This document shows positions 1 to 7,529 of a stretch of DNA of 64,000 nt, piece after piece. The position numbers and the translations under genes were made by a program. The first letter of the stretch is position 1; each line of letters starts with the position of its first letter. The stretch is from contig NZ_LGIQ01000007.1 of the NCBI RefSeq assembly GCF_001187725.1, forward strand, positions 193 to 64,192, written 5' to 3'. The stretch comes from Brevibacillus reuszeri (GTDB lineage: Bacteria > Bacillota > Bacilli > Brevibacillales > Brevibacillaceae). The notes beneath the pieces were generated by a model. The model searched no databases. It was given only the letters and a program-made list of their open reading frames with translations, and had not been told where the DNA came from.

Positions 1-51
1 CTGAAATCACCACTTCCTGTGGTAACGTTGACACCTGATTGTCCTGATTAT

Positions 52-128
<77 letters not shown>

Positions 129-204
129 ATTTTTTCACTTGAACTACGTCGAGAGTTCTTCTTGGTCAAGTGAGATGGGAGTGCCCTTGGGTGCAACCAA
201 ATAT

Positions 205-281
205 GGAGCTGTGGTGAAGTTGGAGTTCACGCCGGTCTGTCACACCGGAGGTCGCGGGTTCGAGTCCCGTCAGCTCCGCCA
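205..281 (+). tRNA. tRNA-Asp (GTC)
   Basis: 77-nt cloverleaf with encoded CCA, anticodon GTC and a GGTTCGAGTCC T-arm. The 76-nt spacer after tRNA-fMet has no clear terminator, so it probably shares that transcript. Confidence 0.95.
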
Positions 282-345
282 TTTTATCTAAACAGATGGC
301 AAGCATTCATGGAAATGAAAAAGTTTTATTCCTACTAAAAAAGAC

Positions 346-374
346 TTGATTTTCCTAAAATGTCCCTTTATAAT
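346..374 (+). promoter_or_regulatory. sigma-A promoter inside the tRNA cluster
   Basis: A -35 TTGATT (346-351) and a perfect -10 TATAAT (369-374) are separated by exactly 17 bp, immediately upstream of tRNA-Thr at 385. It lies in the longest spacer of the cluster (about 100 bp). The nine downstream tRNAs can therefore be transcribed separately from tRNA-fMet and tRNA-Asp. Confidence 0.8.
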
Positions 375-384
375 AGAAAAGTAC

Positions 385-460
385 GCCGGTATAGCTCAAT
401 TGGTAGAGCACCTGACTTGTAATCAGGGGGTTGTGGGTTCAAGTCCTATTGCCGGCACCA
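385..460 (+). tRNA. tRNA-Thr (TGT)
   Basis: 76-nt cloverleaf with encoded CCA and anticodon TGT. First gene after the internal sigma-A promoter; the start lies about 10 bp after its -10 box. Confidence 0.95.
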
Positions 461-468
461 TGTTTCAT

Positions 469-553
469 GGGGAGATAGTGAAGTGGCTAAACACGGCAGA
501 CTGTAAATCTGCTCCCTCCGGGTTCGGCGGTTCGAATCCGTCTCTCCCCACCA
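469..553 (+). tRNA. tRNA-Tyr (GTA)
   Basis: 85-nt class II tRNA with a long variable arm, anticodon GTA and encoded CCA. Only 8 nt separate it from tRNA-Thr. Confidence 0.95.
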
Positions 554-565
554 CTTTTACATTGA

Positions 566-641
566 GAGCCATTAGCTCAGTTGGTAGAGCATCTGACTTT
601 TAATCAGAGGGTCGAAGGTTCGAGTCCTTCATGGCTCACCA
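566..641 (+). tRNA. tRNA-Lys (TTT)
   Basis: 76-nt cloverleaf, anticodon TTT, encoded CCA, 12 nt after tRNA-Tyr. Confidence 0.95.
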
Positions 642-666
642 GTGTTTTTATTGCCAAGATTAAGAT

Positions 667-753
667 GCGGTCATGGCGGAATTGGCAGACGCGCTAGATT
701 CAGGTTCTAGTGGTGGCAACACCGTGGAGGTTCAAGTCCTCTTGACCGCACCA
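667..753 (+). tRNA. tRNA-Leu (CAG)
   Basis: 87-nt class II tRNA with a long variable arm, anticodon CAG and encoded CCA. One of two leucine isoacceptors in the cluster. Confidence 0.95.
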
Positions 754-829
754 AACAACCTCAAAAAGTGAAGTGTGGTATTGTAGCTACACCGAGTACT
801 TTTCGGGGGTCCCATAACAAAGAAATTAT

Positions 830-905
830 GCGGACGTAGCTCAATTGGTAGAGCGTCGCCTTGCCAAGGCGAAGGTCGAGGGTTCGAGACCCTTCGTCCG
901 CTCCA
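830..905 (+). tRNA. tRNA-Gly (GCC)
   Basis: 76-nt cloverleaf, anticodon GCC, encoded CCA. The 76-nt spacer before it shows no recognisable element. Confidence 0.95.
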
Positions 906-911
906 TAACAT

Positions 912-988
912 GTGCCCTTAGCTCAGCTGGATAGAGCGTTTGACTACGAATCAAAAGGTCGGGAGTTCGAATCTCTCAGGGCACGCCA
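912..988 (+). tRNA. tRNA-Arg (ACG)
   Basis: 77-nt cloverleaf with anticodon ACG, which is normally deaminated to ICG by TadA, and encoded CCA. 6 nt after tRNA-Gly. Confidence 0.95.
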
Positions 989-1029
989 CTTTAGTTCAAA
1001 AAGTAAAGTGTGAAAACAAACTGAATTGT

Positions 1030-1106
1030 CGGGAAGTAGCTCAGCTTGGTAGAGTACTTGGCTTGGGACCAAGGGGTCGCAGGTTCGAATCCTGTCTTCC
1101 CGACCA
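1030..1106 (+). tRNA. tRNA-Pro (TGG)
   Basis: 77-nt cloverleaf. The anticodon loop is CTTGGGA, giving anticodon TGG. CCA is encoded. Confidence 0.95.
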
Positions 1107-1126
1107 TGATTGCCCTTTTTAAAAAT

Positions 1127-1214
1127 GCCGGGGTGGCGGAATGGGCAGACGCAACAGACTTAAAATCTGTCGGGAGTTTCTCCCGTACCGGTTCAAGTCC
1201 GGTCCTCGGCACCA
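1127..1214 (+). tRNA. tRNA-Leu (TAA)
   Basis: 88-nt class II tRNA with a long variable arm, anticodon TAA, encoded CCA. Confidence 0.95.
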
Positions 1215-1226
1215 AATCATTCATAT

Positions 1227-1300
1227 GCGGGTGTAGTTCAATGGTAGAACCCCAGCCTTCCAAGCTGGTCGCGTGGGTTCGATTCCCATCACCCGCTCCA
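1227..1300 (+). tRNA. tRNA-Gly (TCC)
   Basis: 74-nt cloverleaf, anticodon TCC, encoded CCA. Last gene of the cluster; the intrinsic terminator starts 10 bp downstream. Confidence 0.95.
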
Positions 1301-1309
1301 TAGTAAAAA

Positions 1310-1345
1310 AGCAGAATGGTCATTAGCCACTCTGCTTTTTTTGTT
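1310..1345 (+). terminator. terminator of the tRNA cluster
   Basis: The stem GCAGAATGG / CCACTCTGC has one mismatch and is followed by a run of T residues. It closes the tRNA transcript. Confidence 0.9.
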
Positions 1346-1359
1346 TTGAGCGGAGTGGA

Positions 1360-1550
1360 AAGAGTAAGCAAAGAAAAAGACCTATGCATCTGCGAAGAAA
1401 ACAGCAGCATAGATCTCTTTGCTCACACCTGTGTAGGGTATTCATGCTCTGTCGAACCGTGTCTGAACTTTTTACTGGTAGATACATATGTTTTCGTGTA
1501 AAGTAAAACTATGATCGCTTACCAGAAAAAGGTAACGGATCTCTTGCATC
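1360..1550 (+). other. intergenic stretch with a long hairpin, possible small RNA
   Basis: The 375-bp gap between the tRNA terminator and the histidine kinase has no credible gene. It holds a two-part hairpin: AGCAAAGA (1367-1374) pairs with TCTTTGCT (1416-1423), and inside it CTATGC (1382-1387) pairs with GCATAG (1407-1412). A forward terminator at 1552 follows although no gene precedes it, which would fit a short non-coding transcript. Nothing identifies a known RNA family. Confidence 0.3.
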
Positions 1551-1551
1551 T

Positions 1552-1577
1552 CCTCCTGATTATCAGGAGGTTTTTTT
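1552..1577 (+). terminator. forward terminator without an obvious gene
   Basis: The stem CCTCCTGAT / ATCAGGAGG has a minimal loop and is followed by seven T residues on the plus strand. No plus-strand gene lies between it and the tRNA terminator. Confidence 0.85.
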
Positions 1578-1589
1578 CGTTCCGGGGTA

Positions 1590-1616
1590 TAAAAGACTAT
1601 GTCCAGCATAGTCTTG
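1590..1616 (-). terminator. terminator of the histidine kinase gene
   Basis: The perfect stem AAGACTATG (1593-1601) / CATAGTCTT (1607-1615) lies 60 bp past the kinase stop codon, with a T-rich tail on the minus strand. The plus side also has T residues, so it may work both ways. Confidence 0.7.
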
Positions 1617-1675
1617 TTTTCGATTTCAAGTTTTTGAGAAATGATGCAAGTTTCCTCTGAAGAAAGCGGAAAAGA

Positions 1676-2815
1676 CTATTCAGCATCTCCGATTGGTAGC
1701 GAGACAACAAAACGCGTCCGTTTTTCATTCGAATCACAATGGATCGTCCCATTATGCTTTTCGATGATATTTTTACAAATAGACAGTCCAATGCCTGTCC
1801 CATTTTGTTTCGTAGTAAAGAAAGGCTGAAAGAGAATTTCGACGATCTCAGGAGAGATCATTTCTCCATTGTTCTCCACGCTTAAATAAAGCCATCCATC
1901 TGAAGAAGTGGAGATGACGTGAATGCATTTGTCAGTACGATTCTGTACGGCGTCAATCGCATTATTGAGCAGGTTGACGACGACTTGCTTTAAACCTTCT
2001 TCATAACCAGCAAGTGAGCAGGGGTGGATTTGTTTTTCAAAACGAATGTTTTCTCCCAACAAGCGCGGGGTAATCAAAAGCTCGACTTCTTCCAGTAGAC
2101 TTTTCATTTCGATATTTTTAAAAATCTCATCTAGAATCGGCTTTTTCGAAAAGCTGAGAAAGCCTGTGATTTGTCGGTGCAGATTTTCAAACTCATGCAT
2201 AACAACTTGAATATAGGACTGAAGCTGAGGCTGCTCCTGGGTAGACTCTCCAATCAGCTTCAAGAAGCCTTCAATGGCACAAAGCGGGTTACGAAGCTCA
2301 TGCGCCATATTGGCTGCAATTTTGCCTAGCATCGTCAATTTGTCATTATGCAAATAAGAGATGGTTTCTTCCTTTTGAATCAGCTCTCGGTTCATCATTT
2401 GCTCAAAATGATAAACAGCCCAGAAGACGCTTTCATCCATGGCTTTTCCAAGCTGAGTTTCGAGATAATGCATGTCCTGTGAGGAGAGGGCCCATTTTTG
2501 CAGTTCAGGTTGGAGTACCCGCCAGAATACGTTTCGATAGAGCTGATACGTACGCAAAATGGAGGAGAAGGGGTATTCCTGCGAACGCAGCCACTCTCCC
2601 ATATCCAGTGACCAAGCTTGCATGTCATGATCCACATTTTCCACTAGATAACGGGCCAATAGCACCGTTCGTTTCTCCGCAAAATCGCGGGGGATTGTTA
2701 CAGGGATTTCCATACTTCGAATAATTTCTTGCATCCAAATCGTCGTGATATTTGGTGCGAGGTCCAATATTTTCCTTGAAACGTTCCATAGATTTAGCGT
2801 CACAGTACCCACCAT
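1676..2815 (-). CDS. soluble sensor histidine kinase, sporulation-kinase-like
   Basis: A 379-residue ATP-dependent histidine kinase with no membrane segment, so probably cytoplasmic. Residues 1-145 form an all-helical N-terminal region resembling the sensor half of Bacillus sporulation-type kinases. The dimerisation/phosphoacceptor box NMAHELRNPL places the phosphorylated His at residue 172. The ATPase half has an N box (NNAIDAV, about 284-290) and a G box (GTGIGLSI, about 345). No response regulator is adjacent, as is usual for orphan kinases that feed a phosphorelay; that role is inferred, and the signal cannot be read. The start follows GGGGTGG with 7-nt spacing. Confidence 0.85.
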   Translation of the reverse strand: MVGTVTLNLWNVSRKILDLAPNITTIWMQEIIRSMEIPVTIPRDFAEKRTVLLARYLVENVDHDMQAWSLDMGEWLRSQEYPFSSILRTYQLYRNVFWRVLQPELQKWALSSQDMHYLETQLGKAMDESVFWAVYHFEQMMNRELIQKEETISYLHNDKLTMLGKIAANMAHELRNPLCAIEGFLKLIGESTQEQPQLQSYIQVVMHEFENLHRQITGFLSFSKKPILDEIFKNIEMKSLLEEVELLITPRLLGENIRFEKQIHPCSLAGYEEGLKQVVVNLLNNAIDAVQNRTDKCIHVISTSSDGWLYLSVENNGEMISPEIVEILFQPFFTTKQNGTGIGLSICKNIIEKHNGTIHCDSNEKRTRFVVSLPIGDAE

Positions 2816-3027
2816 CTCTTATCCACCCCATTAAAATCGTAAAGGAAAAGGGCACGTTAAGACAAGGTATAAATTGCCCGTTTTAGCAATAAAATGTTTT
2901 TTTTCGGAACTTTTTATCTACAAAATCCGCTGAAAAACGCCTTTTTTCGGAAAAATATTTAATCATTAGTCCGATTCTAGTCGCATAAAGTAGAATGGAC
3001 AGACTTTTAATGGACCAGGAGGCGGAG

Positions 3028-3678
3028 ATGGAGGAGCATTTTTGGCTGGGACTGGTGCATATTTTCATGATTGATCTGGTCCTGAGCAGCGATAACGCAA
3101 TCGTCATTGGCATGGCTTGTCGGGGACTGCCAAAGAGGGAACAAACGAAGGCCGTTCTGTATGGAACGCTACTAGCCGTTTTGCTAAGAATCATGCTTAC
3201 TTCAATGACAACATGGATGCTAGATATTCCTTTGGTAAAAGCAGTAGGCGGAATGCTGCTGCTATGGATGGCGTGCAAGCTGATCATGGGAGAACAGGAG
3301 GAAATGACTGAAATCTCTCAAAATCAGACTGTGGGTCAGGCTGTAAGAACGATTTTGCTAGCCGATTTTGTGATGAGCCTAGATAATGTGCTCGCCGTAG
3401 GTGGCGCTGCACATGGGGATTTGAGACTGGTCATTTTGGGACTAGTCATGAGTGTACCGTTGTTAATGTGGGGAAGTGCATTGGTGGCGCGTCTCATGAA
3501 TCGTTTCCACAGCCTGGTAATCATCGGGGGCGGTCTGCTCGCATTTACAGCGGTTGATATGTTTTTGGAGGATCCATATGTGTGGAAGTGGATCAATCCA
3601 TTTATGTTGAACCATATGTGGTTGCCATTCATCGCTTCTTTACTGGTTATGCTGTGGGGACGAATGAAAAGAGCGTAA
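3028..3678 (+). CDS. TerC family integral membrane protein
   Basis: A 216-residue polytopic membrane protein of the TerC family. The two hallmark acidic membrane motifs are visible: DLVLSSDNA near the N terminus and DFVMSLDNV in the middle. Family members are linked to tellurite resistance and, in Bacillales, to export or metalation with manganese; the substrate here is unknown. The start is set by AGGAGG at 3018-3023 just before ATG 3028, so an in-frame ATG 33 bases upstream is not needed. No Mn riboswitch of the yybP-ykoY type is visible in the leader. Confidence 0.85.
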   Translation: MEEHFWLGLVHIFMIDLVLSSDNAIVIGMACRGLPKREQTKAVLYGTLLAVLLRIMLTSMTTWMLDIPLVKAVGGMLLLWMACKLIMGEQEEMTEISQNQTVGQAVRTILLADFVMSLDNVLAVGGAAHGDLRLVILGLVMSVPLLMWGSALVARLMNRFHSLVIIGGGLLAFTAVDMFLEDPYVWKWINPFMLNHMWLPFIASLLVMLWGRMKRA

Positions 3679-3744
3679 AGAGGTAATGAGGAGCTATCGT
3701 TCTGGGGCATACTACAAAGAAAAACAAGGCAAGAAAGGAACCGG

Positions 3745-4338
3745 TTGCAGATGAATACAAGCCTCTTGACGCTGTGGGGATATTGGGATGAAATCTATCA
3801 ACGCTGTACCCGGCTCAAGTATGTTGAAAAAGGAAACAACATTTTCCGGATCGTTCCCTTGCGCTATCGTGGAGAATCGCTTGTTACTTCTGACGGTCAT
3901 TTCATCCACAAAGGTGATCTGATCGTAAAGATACATATTCACAACTACTATTTTGCGACCCTGTGCAAAGGAGTAACAGATGAATTAAAGGTAGCATTAT
4001 TGCTACGGCGTCACATCATGCACTCTTTGCCCAAGCTGGCCGCTTATTTGGACGAGATGAATAAACGCGAAGAAATCAAAGGGATCGTGGGTACAACGAT
4101 GCTGCATAAAGGGGTTCAGCCTTTGGGGTTCTCTATTTCTGACGTGCCCATGAGCGCTTTGTTTCGGTTTAAGCGATGGTATTTGCGTTTGTTACTTCGG
4201 CTGATTCACCCGGACGGCAAGCGTAGAGTGCAGACCTGGAGTCAGGAAATGCCACTAAAGAGGGTCTATATGTCAAAAGAGCTCCTATTAAACCGTTATG
4301 GACGAGGAAGAAAAGAGACATCAGGAGAACGATTCTAA
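3745..4338 (+). CDS. YkoP-like protein paired with a glycosyltransferase
   Basis: A 197-residue basic protein without a signal peptide. It resembles the YkoP domain, which in Bacillus subtilis lies near the glycosyltransferase gene ykoN; this link is from memory of the family. It overlaps the next glycosyltransferase gene by one base (TAATG), so the two are translationally coupled and likely act in the same step, probably glycolipid or envelope biogenesis. The start is TTG at 3745 (6 nt after AAAGGA) or ATG at 3751. The biochemical function is unknown. Confidence 0.6.
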   Translation: MQMNTSLLTLWGYWDEIYQRCTRLKYVEKGNNIFRIVPLRYRGESLVTSDGHFIHKGDLIVKIHIHNYYFATLCKGVTDELKVALLLRRHIMHSLPKLAAYLDEMNKREEIKGIVGTTMLHKGVQPLGFSISDVPMSALFRFKRWYLRLLLRLIHPDGKRRVQTWSQEMPLKRVYMSKELLLNRYGRGRKETSGERF

Positions 4339-5459
4339 TGGGAAAACGGTTCCTGTTATTTACAGAGGAATGGGCCGGAAGTGGTCATCGGATGGCTGCT
4401 GAGGCTGTACATGACGTATTGGTTGCCCAAGAGGGAACAGAGTTATCGCGAATAGTAGGTGGATTAAATACGGCCAGTCCCGCATTACGGGAGCTGTCCC
4501 GTTTTTTTTATCTAAGCATGCTCCGCTATGGTAAACCTTTTTGGCAGCGGATTTATGACCAGGAGCATTTGTGGGGAACGATGCTGAAAGAACCGCTTGG
4601 TTGGTGGCTCTCCCAACGATTGATGAACACACTTCTACAGGAAGAAAAACCGGATGTCGTCATTGCTACCCATGCATACTGCCTATCAGCCTTGGCCAGG
4701 TCCAAACAAAAGCTGGCGAGGCCATTTCATTTGGTGAGTATTCCTACTGACTATCAAATCAATCACTTTTGGGTACATCCACAGATTGATACGTATGTGG
4801 TCGCTCATGAACGGGTGGCCGATCACCTGATGCATTCCTACCAGGTGGATGCTAAAAAAATACAAGTACTGGGCATTCCTATTCGCTCTGTGTTCAGTGT
4901 AGCTGCAAAAATGGATAAGCGTACCTGGAAACGACAGCTTGGCTTGGACGAACAGTTCACGGTTCTGGTATGCGGGGGCGAAGGGGGATACGGGAAAATA
5001 ACTGAAGTCATGAAGGCGCTTGTAAAAGAAATGGAGCCACTTCAGATCATCGTCATTACGGGAAAAAACGAGAAGCTGTACAATGAGCTGCAAGACCTTC
5101 TTCAGAAATACCCATGCTCTCACCGAGTCATTGTTAAAAAGTTCGAGCCACAGATGTGGCAATGGATCGGAGCGGCCGATGTCTATATAACCAAGCCAGG
5201 AGGAATCAGCTGCGCAGAAGCAATGGCGCTGCGGACGCCTCTACTGCTTTATCAGCCCTTGCCAGGTCAGGAGAAAAACAACTGTTCTTTTTTGCTCAAC
5301 CAAAAGGCTGCGGTATTGGCAACAGATCAGGAGGAAATCAGGTCTATGATCCGGCAATGGCGTAACCAGAAACAACGGGACAAGATTATGAAGCAAATGG
5401 AGTTGGTTAGGCGTCCAGAAGCTGCCCAGCAAATCGCGGCTTATTTGTTACAAATGTAA
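4338..5459 (+). CDS. MGDG-synthase-type (UgtP/YkoN-like) glycosyltransferase
   Basis: A 373-residue GT28-family glycosyltransferase of the MGDG synthase / UgtP type. The N-terminal MGDG-synthase fold begins with the glycine-rich loop EEWAGSGHR. The C-terminal nucleotide-sugar half has [10 protein letters not shown] and the donor-site motif [13 protein letters not shown] with a following P-L-P-G-Q-E. Such enzymes transfer glucose or galactose to diacylglycerol at the inner membrane face; acceptor and sugar here are inferred. It is coupled to the upstream YkoP-like gene. Confidence 0.8.
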   Translation: MGKRFLLFTEEWAGSGHRMAAEAVHDVLVAQEGTELSRIVGGLNTASPALRELSRFFYLSMLRYGKPFWQRIYDQEHLWGTMLKEPLGWWLSQRLMNTLLQEEKPDVVIATHAYCLSALARSKQKLARPFHLVSIPTDYQINHFWVHPQIDTYVVAHERVADHLMHSYQVDAKKIQVLGIPIRSVFSVAAKMDKRTWKRQLGLDEQFTVLVCGGEGGYGKITEVMKALVKEMEPLQIIVITGKNEKLYNELQDLLQKYPCSHRVIVKKFEPQMWQWIGAADVYITKPGGISCAEAMALRTPLLLYQPLPGQEKNNCSFLLNQKAAVLATDQEEIRSMIRQWRNQKQRDKIMKQMELVRRPEAAQQIAAYLLQM

Positions 5460-5495
5460 TGCGTAAATTTGGTAATGAGAAAAAGAAAAAAGTAC

Positions 5496-5525
5496 GAATG
5501 AACAATCCAAGCTTCACACATATTA
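5496..5525 (+). promoter_or_regulatory. sigma-G promoter of the SASP gene
   Basis: GAATG (5496-5500) and CATATTA (5519-5525) are separated by 18 bp. Both match the forespore sigma-G consensus (GHATR, 17-18 bp, CATWHTA) without a mismatch. The SASP start lies 30 bp downstream. Confidence 0.8.
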
Positions 5526-5554
5526 AACTTACCAACGACGAGGAGGTGAAAGAG

Positions 5555-5755
5555 ATGGCTAACAACAGATCCAGTAACAATCTGGTCGTACCTCAAGCAA
5601 ACCAAGCGTTGGACCAACTGAAATACGAAATCGCTTCTGAATTCGGCGTTCAGCTTGGCCCTGACACTACTTCCCGTCAAAACGGTTCGGTTGGAGGAGA
5701 GATTACAAAACGTCTTGTCTCCTACGCTGAACAACAATTGGCTGGACGTGGCTAA
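5555..5755 (+). CDS. alpha/beta-type small acid-soluble spore protein
   Basis: A 66-residue SASP that coats forespore DNA and protects it from UV and chemical damage, then serves as an amino acid store on germination. The family core is intact: an [14 protein letters not shown] segment containing the GPR protease site (E-IASEFG), and the C-terminal GGEITKRLV motif. ATG 5555 is preceded by GAGGAGGTGA at the right distance, so the longer upstream reading frame is not used. A matching sigma-G promoter and a downstream terminator make it a monocistronic forespore gene. Confidence 0.95.
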   Translation: MANNRSSNNLVVPQANQALDQLKYEIASEFGVQLGPDTTSRQNGSVGGEITKRLVSYAEQQLAGRG

Positions 5756-5773
5756 TTGAATAAGCTGGATGAG

Positions 5774-5805
5774 GAAAGGCACCTGCGGGTGTCTTTCTTT
5801 TTGTT
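5774..5805 (+). terminator. terminator of the SASP gene
   Basis: The stem GAAAGGCACC / GGTGTCTTTC (one G-T pair) is followed by a T-rich tail. Confidence 0.85.
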
Positions 5806-5849
5806 TTGTCCATGGTAAATTTTTACAAGAAAACTTTGTAAACAAACTC

Positions 5850-5879
5850 GAATAATTTATGGTCAATGGCACGAATCTA
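5850..5879 (+). promoter_or_regulatory. possible sigma-G promoter of the spoVA-type operon
   Basis: GAATA (5850-5854) fits the sigma-G -35 element. After 18 bp comes GAATCTA (5873-5879), which matches the -10 consensus CATWHTA at 5 of 7 positions. The spacing and the position 24 bp before the DUF1657 start are right; the -10 is imperfect. Confidence 0.45.
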
Positions 5880-5902
5880 TATGTGTCAGGAGGTGAAGGG
5901 AC

Positions 5903-6109
5903 ATGACCGTATCAGCACAAGTGAAGCAAGCTCTTGCCAGCTTGAAAGGTGCGCAAGCTGATTTGGAGACATTCGCACTCAGCACGCAAAACCAACAAGC
6001 GAAGCAGCTGTACACACAAGCGGCGGAACAAACCCAGACGATTGTGAACAACCTGCAACAACGGGTAACAGAGCTGGAGAACGAAGAGCCGCAGTACAAA
6101 GGATTCTAG
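5903..6109 (+). CDS. DUF1657 spore protein
   Basis: A 68-residue hydrophilic, helical, Gln/Ala-rich protein of the DUF1657 family. It has no signal or membrane segment. It is the first gene of an operon with DUF421, spoVAC, spoVAD and spoVAEb, the composition known from the mobile spoVA-2mob type operons. The same domain recurs as the tail of the next protein (shared A-x-LK-x-x-QADLE-x-FAL pattern). The role is unknown; co-expression in the forespore is inferred from the promoter-like sequence and context. Strong AGGAGGTGA site. Confidence 0.85.
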   Translation: MTVSAQVKQALASLKGAQADLETFALSTQNQQAKQLYTQAAEQTQTIVNNLQQRVTELENEEPQYKGF

Positions 6110-6118
6110 AGAAAGCTT

Positions 6119-6151
6119 GAATGGGGAGAGGGGCTCCCTCTCTCTTCATTC
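6119..6151 (+). repeat. 15-bp hairpin between DUF1657 and DUF421 genes
   Basis: GAATG plus a G/A-rich arm (6119-6133) pairs with a C/T-rich arm ending CATTC (6137-6151), giving about 15 paired positions with some G-T pairs and a 3-nt loop. No T-run follows, so it is not a standard terminator. It sits inside the operon spacer and could set relative expression or mRNA stability. Confidence 0.6.
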
Positions 6152-6175
6152 TCCCATGGTTGATGGAGGTGCAAG

Positions 6176-7036
6176 ATGCCTGATTGGCTGAATATCGTTG
6201 TACGATCTATAGGAGCGTTATTGTACTTGTTACTTCTAACCAAAATCTTAGGAAAAAGGCAGATCAAACAGCTTACATATATTGAGTATATCGTTGGGAT
6301 TACGATTGGTTCCATCGCTGCTTTCATGGCAACGGAGATGGATGGGGCGATTTACCATAGCTTGATTGCAATGGCTATCTTTGCTATTTTCCCGATTTTG
6401 ATGGAATGGCTGTCGCTCAAGAGCAAAATCCTCCGCGACTTTTTTGAAGGAAAGTCAACGGTACTAATCAAAGAAGGAAAAATTTTGGAGGATAATCTGA
6501 AGAAGGAGCGCTTGACCTCGGAAGACCTGATGGAGCAGCTGCGGATAAAAAACGTATTTCAAGTAGCTGACGTGGAATTCGCCCTTCTTGAGACAAGCGG
6601 AGAACTGAGTGTCTTATTAAAATCGCAAAATCAGCCTGTTACGCCTATGCATCTCGAACTGACAGTTTCTCCGGCAGAAGAAGGGCAGACTGTGATCATG
6701 GATGGCGTCATCATGGACGAGCCTTTGGCTCTGGCCGGACTGAACCGCAGATGGGTCAGAAAAGAGCTGGAAAAAGCAGGAGTGGCTCTTGAAAATGTAT
6801 TTGTTGGTCAGATTGTCAAGGGTGGCGAGCTTTATCTGGATCTGTATGACGACAAAATAACAGTTCCACAATCACAAGCGATGAAGCAAGCCTTTGCCAC
6901 GCTTAAAAAATGTCAGGCTGACCTAGAATTGTTCGCGCTTGATACAAAGGATGAACGCATGAAGCTCAGTTATCAGCGAGACTCCGTAGAACTGCAGCGC
7001 ATAATCGATCAAGTAAAACCATTTCTGATACGGTAG
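6176..7036 (+). CDS. DUF421 (YetF-like) membrane protein with a C-terminal DUF1657 domain
   Basis: A 286-residue protein. Residues 1-85 hold about three membrane segments with the YetF/DUF421 pattern (KILGKRQIKQLTYIEYIVGITIGS). A soluble DUF421 domain follows to about residue 230, and the last 50 residues repeat the DUF1657 domain of the preceding gene. Fusions of this type occur in spoVA-2mob-like operons. Expected in a forespore membrane. RBS GGAGGTG before ATG 6176; spoVAC follows 16 nt later. Confidence 0.85.
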   Translation: MPDWLNIVVRSIGALLYLLLLTKILGKRQIKQLTYIEYIVGITIGSIAAFMATEMDGAIYHSLIAMAIFAIFPILMEWLSLKSKILRDFFEGKSTVLIKEGKILEDNLKKERLTSEDLMEQLRIKNVFQVADVEFALLETSGELSVLLKSQNQPVTPMHLELTVSPAEEGQTVIMDGVIMDEPLALAGLNRRWVRKELEKAGVALENVFVGQIVKGGELYLDLYDDKITVPQSQAMKQAFATLKKCQADLELFALDTKDERMKLSYQRDSVELQRIIDQVKPFLIR

Positions 7037-7052
7037 TAAGGAGTGAGTAGAA

Positions 7053-7526
7053 ATGGCCGACCAGAAAAAGAAAAAACTGACGCCAGTACAACAAGAGTAC
7101 CATCAGCTGGCAAAACGTCACGAGCCTCAGCGACCTCTACTACGTAATTTCATTCGAGCATTCTTGGTAGGTGGTGTCATTTGCTTTATTGGGCAAGCCA
7201 TACAGGAGATGTTCATCTACTACTTTGATTTTACCGAGAAAACGGCTGGCAATCCTACTGTAGCTGTTCTGATTATCATCTCTGCCCTTCTGACGGGCTT
7301 CGGATTGTATGATCGGATTGCTCAATGGGCGGGGGCAGGAACGAGTGTCCCCGTTACAGGATTTGCGAATTCAATAGCTTCTGCAGCGATCGAGCATCGC
7401 AGCGAAGGACTCGTATTAGGCGTTGGCGGGAACATGTTCAAGCTGGCAGGATCGGTGATTGTCTTTGGAGTGGTAGCGGCATTCGTCATCGGGTTGCTAA
7501 AATCGTTGTTGCTGATGGGAGGATAA
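7053..7526 (+). CDS. spoVAC: stage V sporulation protein AC
   Basis: A 157-residue inner-membrane component of the SpoVA channel, which moves Ca-dipicolinate into the forespore and out on germination. SpoVAC is described as mechanosensitive in the family. The N-terminal 35 residues are charged; then come membrane helices, with the family motif AGAGTSVPVTGFANSIASAA-type loop. RBS AAGGAGTGA before ATG 7053. It lies 3 nt from spoVAD, so the two are coupled. Confidence 0.92.
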   Translation: MADQKKKKLTPVQQEYHQLAKRHEPQRPLLRNFIRAFLVGGVICFIGQAIQEMFIYYFDFTEKTAGNPTVAVLIIISALLTGFGLYDRIAQWAGAGTSVPVTGFANSIASAAIEHRSEGLVLGVGGNMFKLAGSVIVFGVVAAFVIGLLKSLLLMGG

Positions 7527-7529
7527 GAA

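Noticed and set aside
346-1410. Several open frames across the tRNA cluster on both strands
   Set aside because: They are made of tRNA sequence read as codons and have no own signals.
2816-3027. Possible yybP-ykoY manganese riboswitch before the TerC gene
   Set aside because: The conserved core sequences are absent and the leader is A/T-rich without the needed stems.
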